From NCBI RefSeq assembly GCF_040448675.1, contig NZ_CP159289.1, positions 4,757,001 to 4,821,000 of the forward strand: a stretch of DNA of 64,000 nucleotides. Direction: 5' to 3'. The notes below the pieces were generated by a model. It worked only from the letters and a program-made list of their open reading frames with translations, did not search any database and was not told where the DNA came from. Source of the DNA: Dyadobacter sp. 676. GTDB taxonomy: Bacteria > Bacteroidota > Bacteroidia > Cytophagales > Spirosomataceae. A program made the position numbers and the translations under genes. The stretch's first letter is position 1. Every line of letters starts with the position of its first letter. This document shows, in pieces, positions 28,701 through 36,483 of this stretch.

Positions 28701-29138
28701 CGCGCCTGTTTCGTCGGTCACTTTACCGGTTACATTGCGTTTGGGAGCGGTTTTGGTGGCATTTTCTTCAACAGGTGCTTGTTCGCGGCGCAGGATAATG
28801 CGATCCTGGACCACTTCGTAAGTAACTTTATGCGGGGTCAGAATTTTGTTGAGTACTTCGGAGAGCGATTCGTCCTGGAATTTGTAGGATGTTTTCTGAT
28901 TATTGAAGATCTGAGGATTGTACATGAATTTAACCTTCGTCACGCTCTCAATCTTCTCCAATGCCTTGTCAATCTCGGAATTGGCTAAACGCAAAGTCAC
29001 TTTTTGTTCTAACACTCTTTGTCCACGCACGTCGTTTGCATGCACAAAAGTGCCGAACGCGATGGAGAGCAGGGCTTGATACAGCGTAATGCGCATGATT
29101 TTCTGTAAAGCATGGTGAAATTGTACTCTTTTTGACAT
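25704..29138 (-). CDS. susC-like: SusC/RagA-family TonB-dependent transporter, first locus
   Basis: About 1144 residues from the ATG at 29138 (MSKRVQFHHALQ); an upstream ATG at 29171 is less likely since the hydrophobic signal lies at about 18-34 of the shorter form. Order of domains: STN domain (about 45-115, VTLRLANSEIDKALEKIES), carboxypeptidase-regulatory-like domain (about 133-215, GKVTDETGAGLPGVSVLVKG), plug (IIIRGNGSLSGNNQPLYVI, SISVLKGGPAAALYGARASN) and a 22-strand barrel. An STN domain marks transporters controlled by an anti-sigma/ECF sigma pair, here FecR at 29345 and probably the sigma factor at 32917. It imports an unknown ligand together with SusD. Confidence 0.95.
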   Translation of the reverse strand: MSKRVQFHHALQKIMRITLYQALLSIAFGTFVHANDVRGQRVLEQKVTLRLANSEIDKALEKIESVTKVKFMYNPQIFNNQKTSYKFQDESLSEVLNKILTPHKVTYEVVQDRIILRREQAPVEENATKTAPKRNVTGKVTDETGAGLPGVSVLVKGTQRGTSTDADGKFFLDIPDGEVATAALVFSFVGYTTQEITVGNQTNIDVQLAPEAKALNEVVVTALGISKEKKALAYAVTEVKGSEFTQARENNVANALTGKIAGVNATGMSTGPGGSSRIIIRGNGSLSGNNQPLYVINGMPMDNSVPGGGNASDGNGNNTDRGDGIGGINPDDIESISVLKGGPAAALYGARASNGVILITTKKGRAQKGIGVEYNGNFSVDNLSIIPDWQYEYGQGVDGVKPADQTKAKSSGRLSFGARMDGTPVVQFDGVARPYSPQKNNLKNFYRTGTNYINSLSFTGGNETVNFRFGLNNTSSNSIVPNSSFNRRIANLNLNAFLGKKLSIETVVQYNLENGHNRPKVGYADYNPHWATYLVANTVDIRSLSPGYDPVTGKEVEWNPVPAAPNPYFVINKFKNEDQKNRFLGQANIKYDILDNLFIKGSVSRDYYNFNYEFVVPTNNAYQPLGTYEAKKISSSETNGMLTLNYSKDFSDDFNFSALVGGNMQRSVYDQTAFNGSEFTIPGFYSFTNLATSTVVPTYNKSGINSLFGSADLGYKGFAYLTLSGRQDWFSVLNSKSNSIFYPAVGGSLILSEAFKLPTVVSFAKLRGSWAQVGGANVLPYQIYQSYAMAVGGHNGRPVQQLSSSVVPNPDLKPLTSTTYEVGLEAKFLQNRLGIDVTLYNRKTTDDIVQSNIASSSGYTAALLNVGELSNKGIELLLTGTAIKQNNFTWDISYNMAYNKSKIVQLAPNLDQLSIGTGVGGGLINNVVGGTYGEVWGYNKLKDANGNIVYNTASGYAVRGNLEKLGNGTPPLTMGITNNFKYKNFSLNILIDGKFGSVVYSNLYQYAYRFGLPKETLPGRETGLTVTGVTPEGAPFSKTWKKEDIDTYYDNDKNYTGMFVFDNDFVKLRQVILSYNLPAFSILGAKLQNASVSIVGRNLALLYKDKRNKYFDPESSYTNGNAQGLEAFGVPRTRNVGVNLTVKF

Positions 29139-29344
29139 AATTTTGATTTTTGTCGGGTTAAAATTCGGCATAATGATTCCCACAGCAGCCTCATTCAGAT
29201 GCTGTTAAGCGTACACAAGCAGGGGATTGATCGGGTCGGTGGTGTTGCAGCATCATCGACCTTTTTGGGAATAGTGATCAGTAACGGTTTCTGTTCATAG
29301 GCACGGGTGAATTTGTCATAAAGTATTGAGAGAAAGGTATTTCG

Positions 29345-30442
29345 TTAACATCCTTTACTGTTGATGATAATGCTTGCGTCGAGCTGCTCGTATTGCGCGC
29401 CGATCGTCTTGCAAATCAGGTTGATCTTTTCGAAAAGCGGTTCGTCCGACAGCGAGGCGGTGAGGTAGCAGTTCTGCATCACTTCCGCGTCGAAGACGAT
29501 CTTCACGCCGTATGATTTTTCCAATGCCGCGAACACTTCGCTGATCGGCGTTCCCTTGAACTCAAACGACTGTCGTTGTATAGGTAATTCCAGGAGTTTA
29601 GGGTCCGGAATAAGGCTTCTGGTTAGCCGTAACTCGTTAGGAGCGAATGTGATCTGTTGGTTGGGTGTCAGCACCATCCCGCCCAGCTTGTCATCGGCAT
29701 GCTGACTGGAAATAGCTTCTTTTGTCATCGGGAAAACCGACACCTTACCCGTTTTTACCACTACTTTCACCTCCTGGTCATCGAACGCGCTCACTTTGAA
29801 GCTCGTCCCCAATACCTTCGTAGCCAGCGTATGCGCATACACGTAAAAAGGTTTGTCGGGATTTTTGGCCACTTCAAAGAATGCCTCGCCCCTCAGAAAA
29901 ACTTCGCGCTTGCGGCCCTCGAACCGGCGGGGATAGGTAATGCGGCTGTCAGGTTGCAGGAGGACCGAGCTTCCGTCTTCCAGGATCACCAGTTTGGCTT
30001 CGTTTCCCGTATTCACCGCCTCGATCAGCGGTTCTTTGATCCGGCTCAGAATCACCTTGTATTGATCCGACTGCTGCTGCGAAAGCGTTTGCTTGTTGTA
30101 CCACCAGCCGGCAAACATCAGGATTAGTACCGAAGCCGCCATGTGGTACCAGTTTGGCCTGAAACGCAGCCAAACCGACGATTTTTTCGCATGGTTTTCA
30201 CCGATTGCATGGGATAGCCGGTAAATTTCATTAGCCACTTCCTCGTCCGAGATCCGGTCGAATACCGTATCTGCCGCAGCCAGGAAATTTCTGGCGCGAT
30301 CCACGAGATCCTGCTTATCCGGGTTATGTTCGAGCCATTCGGTCCAAACGGCTTCGTCGGCGGGGTTGTTGAACAGCACCCAGCGTCTGAAAGATGGATC
30401 GGCGGCCAGTTCCTCCGGAAGAAAATTGCGGTAATGGAGCAT
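29345..30442 (-). CDS. FecR-family anti-sigma factor, first locus
   Basis: 365 residues from the ATG at 30442 (the frame extends to a TTG at 30451). The N-terminal cytoplasmic part (1-95) binds the sigma factor. One membrane helix lies at about 99-117 (MAASVLILMFAGWWY). The periplasmic FecR domain follows (VNTGNEAKLVILEDGSSVLL, REVFLRGEAFFEVAKNPDKP, LGTSFKVSAF), then a C-terminal DUF4974/STN-like part (FEFKGTPISEVFAALEKSYG). It relays occupancy of the SusC STN domain to an ECF sigma factor. The sigma gene is not adjacent: 2.5 kb with three unrelated genes lie between. Confidence 0.93.
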   Translation of the reverse strand: MLHYRNFLPEELAADPSFRRWVLFNNPADEAVWTEWLEHNPDKQDLVDRARNFLAAADTVFDRISDEEVANEIYRLSHAIGENHAKKSSVWLRFRPNWYHMAASVLILMFAGWWYNKQTLSQQQSDQYKVILSRIKEPLIEAVNTGNEAKLVILEDGSSVLLQPDSRITYPRRFEGRKREVFLRGEAFFEVAKNPDKPFYVYAHTLATKVLGTSFKVSAFDDQEVKVVVKTGKVSVFPMTKEAISSQHADDKLGGMVLTPNQQITFAPNELRLTRSLIPDPKLLELPIQRQSFEFKGTPISEVFAALEKSYGVKIVFDAEVMQNCYLTASLSDEPLFEKINLICKTIGAQYEQLDASIIINSKGC

Positions 30443-30736
30443 ATCGGGCAAATAATAATATGGCTAATTTTAATAAGGATGCAAGAACATTGCGCCGATA
30501 CTCTCTTTTTGGAAATAATTTTTTGAAAAATTGGTACGTGGGATTCATACCGCGCCTTTTTTATCTCCCCACCTCCCGTTATCTCTACCGTTAATGAACT
30601 GGAATCGACCGGAAGATTATTGATTGATTTTTAAGGTATCATTTATTTGGTTTTATGAGTATCAATGAGTATTTTCATGGAACAAATGGGGAAAATGCGT
30701 TTGTAATAAACAGTTAATTGCATAAAGAACCGAGCA

Positions 30737-31234
30737 ATGAAATACGAAATGACTCCGGACTATCATAGAGCAAAAGGGGAGGCCATTAGCCTGCTGCAAA
30801 AGTTTGGACTGGAGAAGCCGCCGGTCAATCCGATGGAGATCGCCCAACGTCTCGGCGCAAAAGTCTCGTTCGTGGAGTTCGAAAAGAAACTGAACAACAT
30901 ATCGGGCTTTTACGATTTTGAGGAGGATACTATCTTCGTCAACATGGATGAATATCCGCTGAGGCAGACTTTTACGATTGCCCATGAACTGGGGCACAGG
31001 ATATTGCATGCGGAATGGGCAAAATCGTCGGATTATAAGGTCCTTCTCCGGGAAGATACCGGCACCACGGACTCCAAAGAAGCGGAAGCGAATACTTTTG
31101 CGGCCAATCTGTTGGTTCCGAGGTTCATGCTTGACAAGTATTGGGAAGGATTGTCGGCTACCCAGCTATCGGAACTGTTCGCAGTGTCTGTTCCCGTGAT
31201 TAAAAACCGCATTTCTTTTGAATATGGAGCCTAG
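30737..31234 (+). CDS. ImmA/IrrE-family metallopeptidase
   Basis: 165 residues with the zinc motif FTIAHELGHRILH (HEXXH plus following His region) and the downstream EAEANTFAANLLVP, whose Glu completes the site. ImmA proteases cleave phage-type or XRE repressors; IrrE-like ones cleave DdrO-type regulators after DNA damage. Usually an XRE repressor gene sits next door. Here the partner is instead a small membrane protein whose ATG overlaps the 3' end by 11 bp. The pair runs against the surrounding minus-strand genes and lies between an ECF sigma gene and its likely FecR, which suggests insertion. Confidence 0.9.
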   Translation: MKYEMTPDYHRAKGEAISLLQKFGLEKPPVNPMEIAQRLGAKVSFVEFEKKLNNISGFYDFEEDTIFVNMDEYPLRQTFTIAHELGHRILHAEWAKSSDYKVLLREDTGTTDSKEAEANTFAANLLVPRFMLDKYWEGLSATQLSELFAVSVPVIKNRISFEYGA

Positions 31235-31607
31235 CAGGATTCAGGCAAAAAAGGGAATTATCAAAAAGGAACAGACAGACACCCAATTCACCGAAAAACA
31301 GGCCGCTGCGCATCAAATGGAGCTTGAAATCACCAGGGAGGGGAACCGGCACGAAAAAGATATGCGTAGCACGGACCTCGGCGTATTGGGCAGGTTCTTT
31401 GGCGACGGGCGTAATACCCAGACGTTCGTGGCATTTATGGCTGTGCTTTCCGGAGTGTTGATTTTCGACATTTGCCTGATTGCCGCGTACAGGAAGCCGG
31501 CTGAAGCGCAGTTCTGGTCGGATGCCGGTTTGAAGGCGCTGGCATTTGCCGGTACTGCGCTGGGATATCTTTTTGGAAAAGGATCCAATAGCAAATTGCG
31601 TGGATAA
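31224..31607 (+). CDS. Small two-helix membrane protein coupled to ImmA
   Basis: 127 residues from the ATG at 31224, overlapping the ImmA-like gene by 11 bp. Residues 1-55 are highly charged and probably helical (QAAAHQMELEITREGNRHEK). Two membrane helices follow at about 68-88 (TFVAFMAVLSGVLIFDICLI) and 101-118 (GLKALAFAGTALGYLFGKG). I do not recognise the family. The tight overlap implies co-translation with the protease, so it could be its substrate, anchor or immunity partner. This is inference from gene order only. Confidence 0.7.
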   Translation: MEPSRIQAKKGIIKKEQTDTQFTEKQAAAHQMELEITREGNRHEKDMRSTDLGVLGRFFGDGRNTQTFVAFMAVLSGVLIFDICLIAAYRKPAEAQFWSDAGLKALAFAGTALGYLFGKGSNSKLRG

Positions 31608-31628
31608 TGAACGGTTGTTTGATAGTAC

Positions 31629-32807
31629 TTAGAGATATTTTTTAACAAACCCGATTTTTTTCAGCGGAATGCTGATGGCCCAGCTTCCGGAGAGTGAAAC
31701 GAGGAAGGTCAGGATGAATTTGCCGAACGCCGGCAGCGCGGCGTGCAGGAAGAAATATTGCGTCCAAATAACAAACGGGTAGTGCAGTAAATAAATCAGG
31801 TAAGCATGCTCCGCAAGGGAATTCCATACCGCGTTCCCGCTTTTGACCAACGCCCGGAAGCCTGTCATAAACGCAATGCAGCTGAAAGTGCAGGATAAAA
31901 CATAAATGGTGAAGTAAATGAAGTGTCCGGTGAATTCTGGCAGTTTGCCTTCTGTGACCAATCGCGTTAGGAATGGTGCTATGGCCGTGAGGAACGTATA
32001 TGTACCAACGCACAGAAAAATCCATAACTTCCAACGGCGGACCAGTGGCGAGCAGCGACCGAACAGTGATTCGTTGAAATGTACTTTCCCCAACCACGTT
32101 CCCAACAGGAAGTAGCCGAAATATAGGGCCGCCCGGCTTATTTGAAAGTCAAAAGGCCCGAGGCCGGTCCATTTGCCGGGACCAAGCCAGAATGCAAAAG
32201 GGACGTAAAGTGCGAAAGTAAAAAGATACCAGTAGGTGATTACACGGGTCGGGCCGTAAACTTCCGGTGCCGGCAAGCCGGAGGTGCGCGCAAAGACTGA
32301 ATTTTTAAGCGAATACCATGCAGCAAATATCGCATTAAAGGTGAATAACACCCAAAGGAACCACGGTGGGCCGACAGGCCATTGCTCTACAATAAAGAAG
32401 TCTGTTATATATGCATGCAACCCTTTGTTACCATGTGCGAGCATAAAGGAAGGATAATGCGCGACGAGGTTCACCAAGGTGCCGCCGATAATAAAAGGAA
32501 TGAATAGCCGGAAAAACCGGTCACGGAGGAATGCGCCGGGGCCTTTGCGCTGAATACTCTTAACCACGAATAGCCCGGCGATCAGGAACATCAGCGACAT
32601 AAAGAACACGTCGTTGAAGTTTTCGAAAATATCGAGACCGATCCAGCGGCGCGTGTCAACGACGGGGTGGGTAGATCGTATGTAGGCGACTTTATCGAAG
32701 CGGGCAAATGTCGTGTATGCAAGCGACGAATGGTGCGCTACAACCAGCACGGTTAAAAACGAACGGAGGTAGTCGACCCAGATGGTCCGGCCGGGGGCTT
32801 GATGCAT
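31629..32807 (-). CDS. Acyltransferase family 3 membrane protein (OpgC/OafA-like)
   Basis: 392 residues with ten or so transmembrane helices. Acyl_transf_3 features: WVDYLRSFLTVLVVAHHSSL near the N-terminus with the conserved His in VVAHH, FFMSLMFLIAGLFV, RDRFFRLFIPFIIGG, and a final pair of helices after LAEHAYLIYLLHYPFVIW. Such proteins transfer acetyl, succinyl or longer acyl groups to sugars of surface glycans or glucans. It stands alone between the ECF sigma gene and the ImmA pair (convergent with the latter). A link to the Sus locus is possible but not shown. Confidence 0.9.
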   Translation of the reverse strand: MHQAPGRTIWVDYLRSFLTVLVVAHHSSLAYTTFARFDKVAYIRSTHPVVDTRRWIGLDIFENFNDVFFMSLMFLIAGLFVVKSIQRKGPGAFLRDRFFRLFIPFIIGGTLVNLVAHYPSFMLAHGNKGLHAYITDFFIVEQWPVGPPWFLWVLFTFNAIFAAWYSLKNSVFARTSGLPAPEVYGPTRVITYWYLFTFALYVPFAFWLGPGKWTGLGPFDFQISRAALYFGYFLLGTWLGKVHFNESLFGRCSPLVRRWKLWIFLCVGTYTFLTAIAPFLTRLVTEGKLPEFTGHFIYFTIYVLSCTFSCIAFMTGFRALVKSGNAVWNSLAEHAYLIYLLHYPFVIWTQYFFLHAALPAFGKFILTFLVSLSGSWAISIPLKKIGFVKKYL

Positions 32808-32916
32808 GCGTTATGGTTTATTACCGGAAGATACCCAAACGGCATCTCTGGTTGCACGAGGTCGGGGTTTCGTTAAATTTAACGGAGCGCCGCCGTAAGC
32901 CGATTGGTCAGCGAAT

Positions 32917-33528
32917 CTACGCCTGAAATGCCAGACAAAGCAACAGCAGATTGCTGATCGGATGAATGTGTTGTTTGAGTGTAGTCATCGCCTTGAAAAG
33001 CAAGTTGGCGACCGATTGCCGGTTTACCTGCATGAGGTCCGCAATCTGCTCGTTGTCCATTCCTTCAAAATATTTAAGGAAGACGGCTTCTTTTTGGCGG
33101 CGGGGCAGCTCTTCGATAGCACCACGTATCCTGACCTGGTTTTCACTCAGGAGCTCGTTCCGTTCGATTTCCGTTTCTACCGTTTGGTAGTCGGAAAGCT
33201 GGCTGGCTTCGTCGATATCCAGAAATGGATGGGAGCCGTTGCTACGTCGGAACTCCTGCATAAGCTGGTTCCGGAGTGCGCGGAGAAAGTAAATGGTAAC
33301 GAACCGAATTTGAATGCTCTGGCGTTTTTCCCAGATATGGATCATCAGGTCCTGGATCGCGTCCTTGATGAACTCCCGGTTCGTGGTGAAATTGAAGGCG
33401 TAGTTGAAAAGTGTGCGGTATTGTTTATCGGCAAGCTGGCAAAAAGCCAGACTGTCCCCGGCCTGGCTCTGATGCCAGAGATTTAAAAGAACTTCATTCT
33501 CCTCAGCGATGCGTTGTTTCTTGTTCAA
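32917..33528 (-). CDS. ECF RNA polymerase sigma-70 factor, first locus
   Basis: 203 residues. Region 2 spans about 20-90 (TLFNYAFNFTTNREFIKDAI, then QDLMIHIWEKRQ) and region 4 about 130-185 (LPRRQKEAVFLKYFEGMDNE, then QIADLMQVNRQSVANLLF). The first codon appears to be TTG at 33528; no ATG is available before region 2. FecR-linked sigma factors of this type switch on susCD-like operons. The nearest unpaired FecR is at 29345-30442, 2.5 kb downstream, separated by an acyltransferase and the opposite-strand ImmA pair. I infer these two once formed a standard sigma-FecR-SusC-SusD unit. Confidence 0.92.
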   Translation of the reverse strand: MNKKQRIAEENEVLLNLWHQSQAGDSLAFCQLADKQYRTLFNYAFNFTTNREFIKDAIQDLMIHIWEKRQSIQIRFVTIYFLRALRNQLMQEFRRSNGSHPFLDIDEASQLSDYQTVETEIERNELLSENQVRIRGAIEELPRRQKEAVFLKYFEGMDNEQIADLMQVNRQSVANLLFKAMTTLKQHIHPISNLLLLCLAFQA

Positions 33529-33743
33529 TTTTAATCGGGTCAGTTAAACAAATTAACTGTTAAATCGCCATAATCTAAAATATAAGTCCGACTTTATTTT
33601 TAGTGAGCGAATTTAATGCTGGTGAATTGTATTATTCCAAAATAAAAATCCGATAATTTGTGTATAAGCGGCTGAATTTACAGGGATGGTTATATCTGAA
33701 ATTGGAGAAAAGAAAGGAAGAGTTGGCACAGGGCAGCCCTTCG

Positions 33744-33784
33744 GCCCTGCTCACGGTGGCAAATCGTGTCGCCGTGAGCAGGGC
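33744..33784. repeat. 13-bp perfect inverted repeat downstream of the RidA gene
   Basis: GCCCTGCTCACGG (33744-33756) pairs perfectly with CCGTGAGCAGGGC (33772-33784), with a 15-bp loop. There is no T tract on either side, so it may be a repeated extragenic palindrome rather than a simple terminator. It lies 41 bp past the RidA stop, in the otherwise empty 297-bp space before the sigma gene. Confidence 0.8.
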
Positions 33785-33825
33785 TGGTCCCCCGGGGAGA
33801 TCTAAGGGCCTTCACCAGCGTTATG

Positions 33826-34293
33826 TTAAACGTACGCAATGCAGTCGATTTCAACGAGGGAGTCACCGGGCACACCGCCGTATACCGCTACTGTGGTGCG
33901 GCATGGGGGTTTGCTGCCGAAACGGCCTTTGTAGGCTTCGTTCATAGCCTTGTAGTCGTTCAGGTCGTGCAGGAACACGGAGCATTTGAGTACTTTCTCC
34001 ATGGAGGAACCTGCTTTGATCAGCTCCTTTTCGAGCTCGTCCAGCACGTGTTTGGTATGGGCCGTAATGTCACCCTCGAAGTGCGCGCCCTTGCCCGCGA
34101 CAAATACGAGATTGCCATATTTGGTATGGCCTGAGAAAAGGGGTACATCCTGGTACATCGTTACGTCGCCCACCTCTTTCTGTGGTGCCGGGGCGGCTAC
34201 TTCGGCCTTGACCTTGGATGCAGCACCTATGCCCGCGATACCCGCTACGGATGCGAAAAGCTTTTTAATAAGAGATCGTCTTTCAGATTTCAT
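33826..34293 (-). CDS. Tat-exported RidA-family protein
   Basis: 155 residues. Residues 1-30 form a twin-arginine signal: ERRSLIKKLFASVAGIAGIG, then KVKA. The rest is a RidA/YjgF domain ending with the substrate-binding Arg in CRTTVAVYGG and the Glu in LVEIDCIAYV. Cytosolic RidA hydrolyses reactive enamines and imines released by PLP-dependent dehydratases. An exported form is unusual, and the same apparent operon encodes a PLP enzyme that also has a twin-arginine signal (39624-40847), so the pair probably works together in the periplasm. It is the last gene of the block starting at 40847. Confidence 0.88.
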   Translation of the reverse strand: MKSERRSLIKKLFASVAGIAGIGAASKVKAEVAAPAPQKEVGDVTMYQDVPLFSGHTKYGNLVFVAGKGAHFEGDITAHTKHVLDELEKELIKAGSSMEKVLKCSVFLHDLNDYKAMNEAYKGRFGSKPPCRTTVAVYGGVPGDSLVEIDCIAYV

Positions 34294-34331
34294 AACAGAA
34301 TAATTAAAGTTATATGTAGAACGAGATGTAA

Positions 34332-35807
34332 TTACGATGTTTTCTTCCTGTTTTTCTTCGCCATCTTCTCATTGGCGGGCAATGTGATTTTCCAGAGACT
34401 TCCCCCGGCCTTGTTACCGCCTTGCTTGCCGCCGTATTCAATGACATACAGGATGTTACCAACCAGCAAGGCGTCGGTAGGAGCAGTAAAGTTGTTGATA
34501 ATGCTTGTGGTCCTGGTCTTATAATTGTCGGTCTTCTTGTCGTAAGTCATTTCCAGATGCAGCAGGTCTTTCCCATACCTGCGCAGCGGATTGGGGTTGA
34601 CAACGCCGTTGCGGGGGCCGCCGGTGTAGCGGATTACGAAGCCGTCTCCGGTAAACTCCTTGCCTAATGCATTATGGGTATCGAAGAAAAGGCCCAACGG
34701 TGAGGAATGCGCATTGAACGTCCCGACGGTAACGCCGGTGGTATCGCCGTCCATTACCACGCCGGTTTTGCGGTCGCGGTACTCGTTGGCATCCGGGCCC
34801 AGATTCTGGACGGAAGGTGTGAATTTCACGCCCTCCGGTCTTTTGGGGAAATCGGGGTCGTTGTGGAAGTATTTCATGAGGAATGCGAACGCAAACTTGC
34901 TCAGGAAAGGGTCTTTTTCGGGGTCTGGCTGAAAATCGGGATATTGCTGCGGGTTTTCGATGCCGCCCATTACCCAGGGGAAACCGTAATGGTGGCCTTT
35001 CCGTACCCAGAACATATCCTCGGGGTGATCGTAGTCACCGGAGTTGGATACTGCAAACAGGTTTCCTTTTGCATCGAAAGCCATATCGTAGGCATTGCGG
35101 ATCCCTTCGGCAAAAATGTAGCCATCGGCTTTCAGCTTGGCCAGATCAGTCGAAAGGAGCAGGTCTTTGGAATCGATCGGGAAGCGGAAAATGTTCGCGG
35201 TGAGGGCGTTGTCGCGTGCATTCGGGTATTCGCCTCCATTGTCCTGCACTTCGCCGTGGTCGGTACGCGCGCCGGTGTTGACGTAAATGTATTTCCCATC
35301 CGGACTGATTTCCAACGCATTCCAGCCGTGATCGAACGTAGTTTTATTGGCGCCGTACTCAACCGTGTTGAAAACAACCGTCATTTCCGGTTTGTCAACG
35401 CCGGGCGTGGGAGCGCCCGGCGTTATTTCGTAACGGACCATCCGGCCTTTGTTGCCTTTGTTGTTGTTTACGCTAACGTTACCCGCGAGGAACAGCGTGT
35501 TGCCGTGGAATGCAGCTCCCTGTAAACGCGGAATACCGTGGTCTTCCACGGAAAGTATCTTCTTGCTCACAGGTTTGCCATTTTCAATAACGATCTTGAC
35601 CACATCCCCGAAAAAAGTGGTATAATACATGTCGCCCGTAACCGGATGCTGGATAAGGCGGACGGCTTCCGGTTCTACCTTCATGTACTCTTCAATGATG
35701 ATGTCGTCGCGAAGTGCTTTGGGCTTAGAAGTTGTAACCTCCCGTTGTTGTCCGGAGACGTGGAACGCCATGCCCAGTGCGAGCACCGACGCGAATCCGG
35801 ACTTCAT
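34332..35807 (-). CDS. Exported sorbosone/glucose dehydrogenase-like beta-propeller
   Basis: 491 residues from the ATG at 35807, chosen because it begins a Sec signal (MKSGFASVLALGMAFHVSGQ). GSDH-type six-bladed propeller: LQGAAFHGNTLFLAGNVSVN, HGWNALEISPDGKYIYVNTG, FAEGIRNAYDMAFDAKGNLF, GHHYGFPWVMGG and PTDALLVGNILYVIEYGG. Related enzymes oxidise sugars with PQQ, passing electrons to cytochromes; not all members bind PQQ. The conserved His in the TDHGWNAL-type position is present. It ends in a Lys-rich tail. Cytochrome c lies immediately upstream in the operon, consistent with an electron acceptor. Confidence 0.85.
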   Translation of the reverse strand: MKSGFASVLALGMAFHVSGQQREVTTSKPKALRDDIIIEEYMKVEPEAVRLIQHPVTGDMYYTTFFGDVVKIVIENGKPVSKKILSVEDHGIPRLQGAAFHGNTLFLAGNVSVNNNKGNKGRMVRYEITPGAPTPGVDKPEMTVVFNTVEYGANKTTFDHGWNALEISPDGKYIYVNTGARTDHGEVQDNGGEYPNARDNALTANIFRFPIDSKDLLLSTDLAKLKADGYIFAEGIRNAYDMAFDAKGNLFAVSNSGDYDHPEDMFWVRKGHHYGFPWVMGGIENPQQYPDFQPDPEKDPFLSKFAFAFLMKYFHNDPDFPKRPEGVKFTPSVQNLGPDANEYRDRKTGVVMDGDTTGVTVGTFNAHSSPLGLFFDTHNALGKEFTGDGFVIRYTGGPRNGVVNPNPLRRYGKDLLHLEMTYDKKTDNYKTRTTSIINNFTAPTDALLVGNILYVIEYGGKQGGNKAGGSLWKITLPANEKMAKKNRKKTS

Positions 35808-35861
35808 TATGCGGCTGTAATGTAACATAGTGTTTTTTTAGGATTTAGGTGATTTTAGCTG

Positions 35862-35920
35862 TCGGCCATCAGCAATCGGCTATTAAACTGAAACGCCGAC
35901 TGCCGATTGCTGACGGCCGA
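35862..35920. repeat. 19-bp inverted repeat between cytochrome c and dehydrogenase genes
   Basis: Arms 35862-35880 and 35902-35920 (core CAGCAATCGGC/GCCGATTGCTG) are reverse complements with one mismatch. A further GCCGACTGCCGATTGC segment adds a nested half repeat. No T tract, so a repeated palindrome or mRNA-processing hairpin is more likely than a terminator. Confidence 0.75.
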
Positions 35921-35924
35921 AGTA

Positions 35925-36356
35925 TTACTCTGTTTTACCCAGGTGCCGGATATACGCCACCAATTGCCAGCGTTGCTCAGCCGTGAACACATCCTGGAAT
36001 GGTGGCATATTGCCCCTGCCGTTCGACATTTTCCAGAACAGCGCGCCGTCGCTCTGTGCCTTCACGAGCGTATCGTGAAAATTAGCGGGTTTCTGGCCAA
36101 GAGCTCCTCCCGCGGCGCCATCTCCATAACCGGTTTCACCGTGGCAGGAAGAGCAGTACAATGTAAAAAGTTCTTCGCCCTGCGCGAGCGTCAGCGGCTC
36201 TTCGTGGTAGGGACTTTTTAGGGTATCGGCCCAGGCCGGTGCTTTCCAGGGCTCCTGGTTGCTGTGAATAAACGTATTCTCTCCGGAAGAAAACCCGGCC
36301 AGGCCGATTCCGGAAAGAATGATAAGGCTTGCGGCGATAATTCTATTTTTCAGCAT
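35925..36356 (-). CDS. Exported monohaem cytochrome c
   Basis: 143 residues from the ATG at 36356, with an N-terminal hydrophobic segment (MLKNRIIAASLIILSGIGLA). Haem site CSSCH at about 68-72 and the distal Met in GNMPPF near 119, so a class I cytochrome c. It lies between two sorbosone/glucose dehydrogenase-like genes and is the likely electron acceptor for them in the periplasm, passing electrons to the respiratory chain. The longer frame to 36425 adds an unlikely Trp/Gln-rich leader. Confidence 0.93.
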   Translation of the reverse strand: MLKNRIIAASLIILSGIGLAGFSSGENTFIHSNQEPWKAPAWADTLKSPYHEEPLTLAQGEELFTLYCSSCHGETGYGDGAAGGALGQKPANFHDTLVKAQSDGALFWKMSNGRGNMPPFQDVFTAEQRWQLVAYIRHLGKTE

Positions 36357-36483
36357 GAATTTACAAAAATGGTGAATTGGTCGGTTCTGCCATTCTTCCT
36401 CCAACCCCTTTAAAGGAACACTCAATTGCCGGAGAGTAATATCCGCTTAAACGGGGTTGGAAGATGAACGGCGTAATGTCTTG

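Noticed and set aside
30443..30736. RNA gene or promoter in the 294-bp space before the ImmA-like gene
   Set aside because: AT-rich sequence with no cloverleaf, no strong hairpin and no full TAnnTTTG box; nothing supportable.
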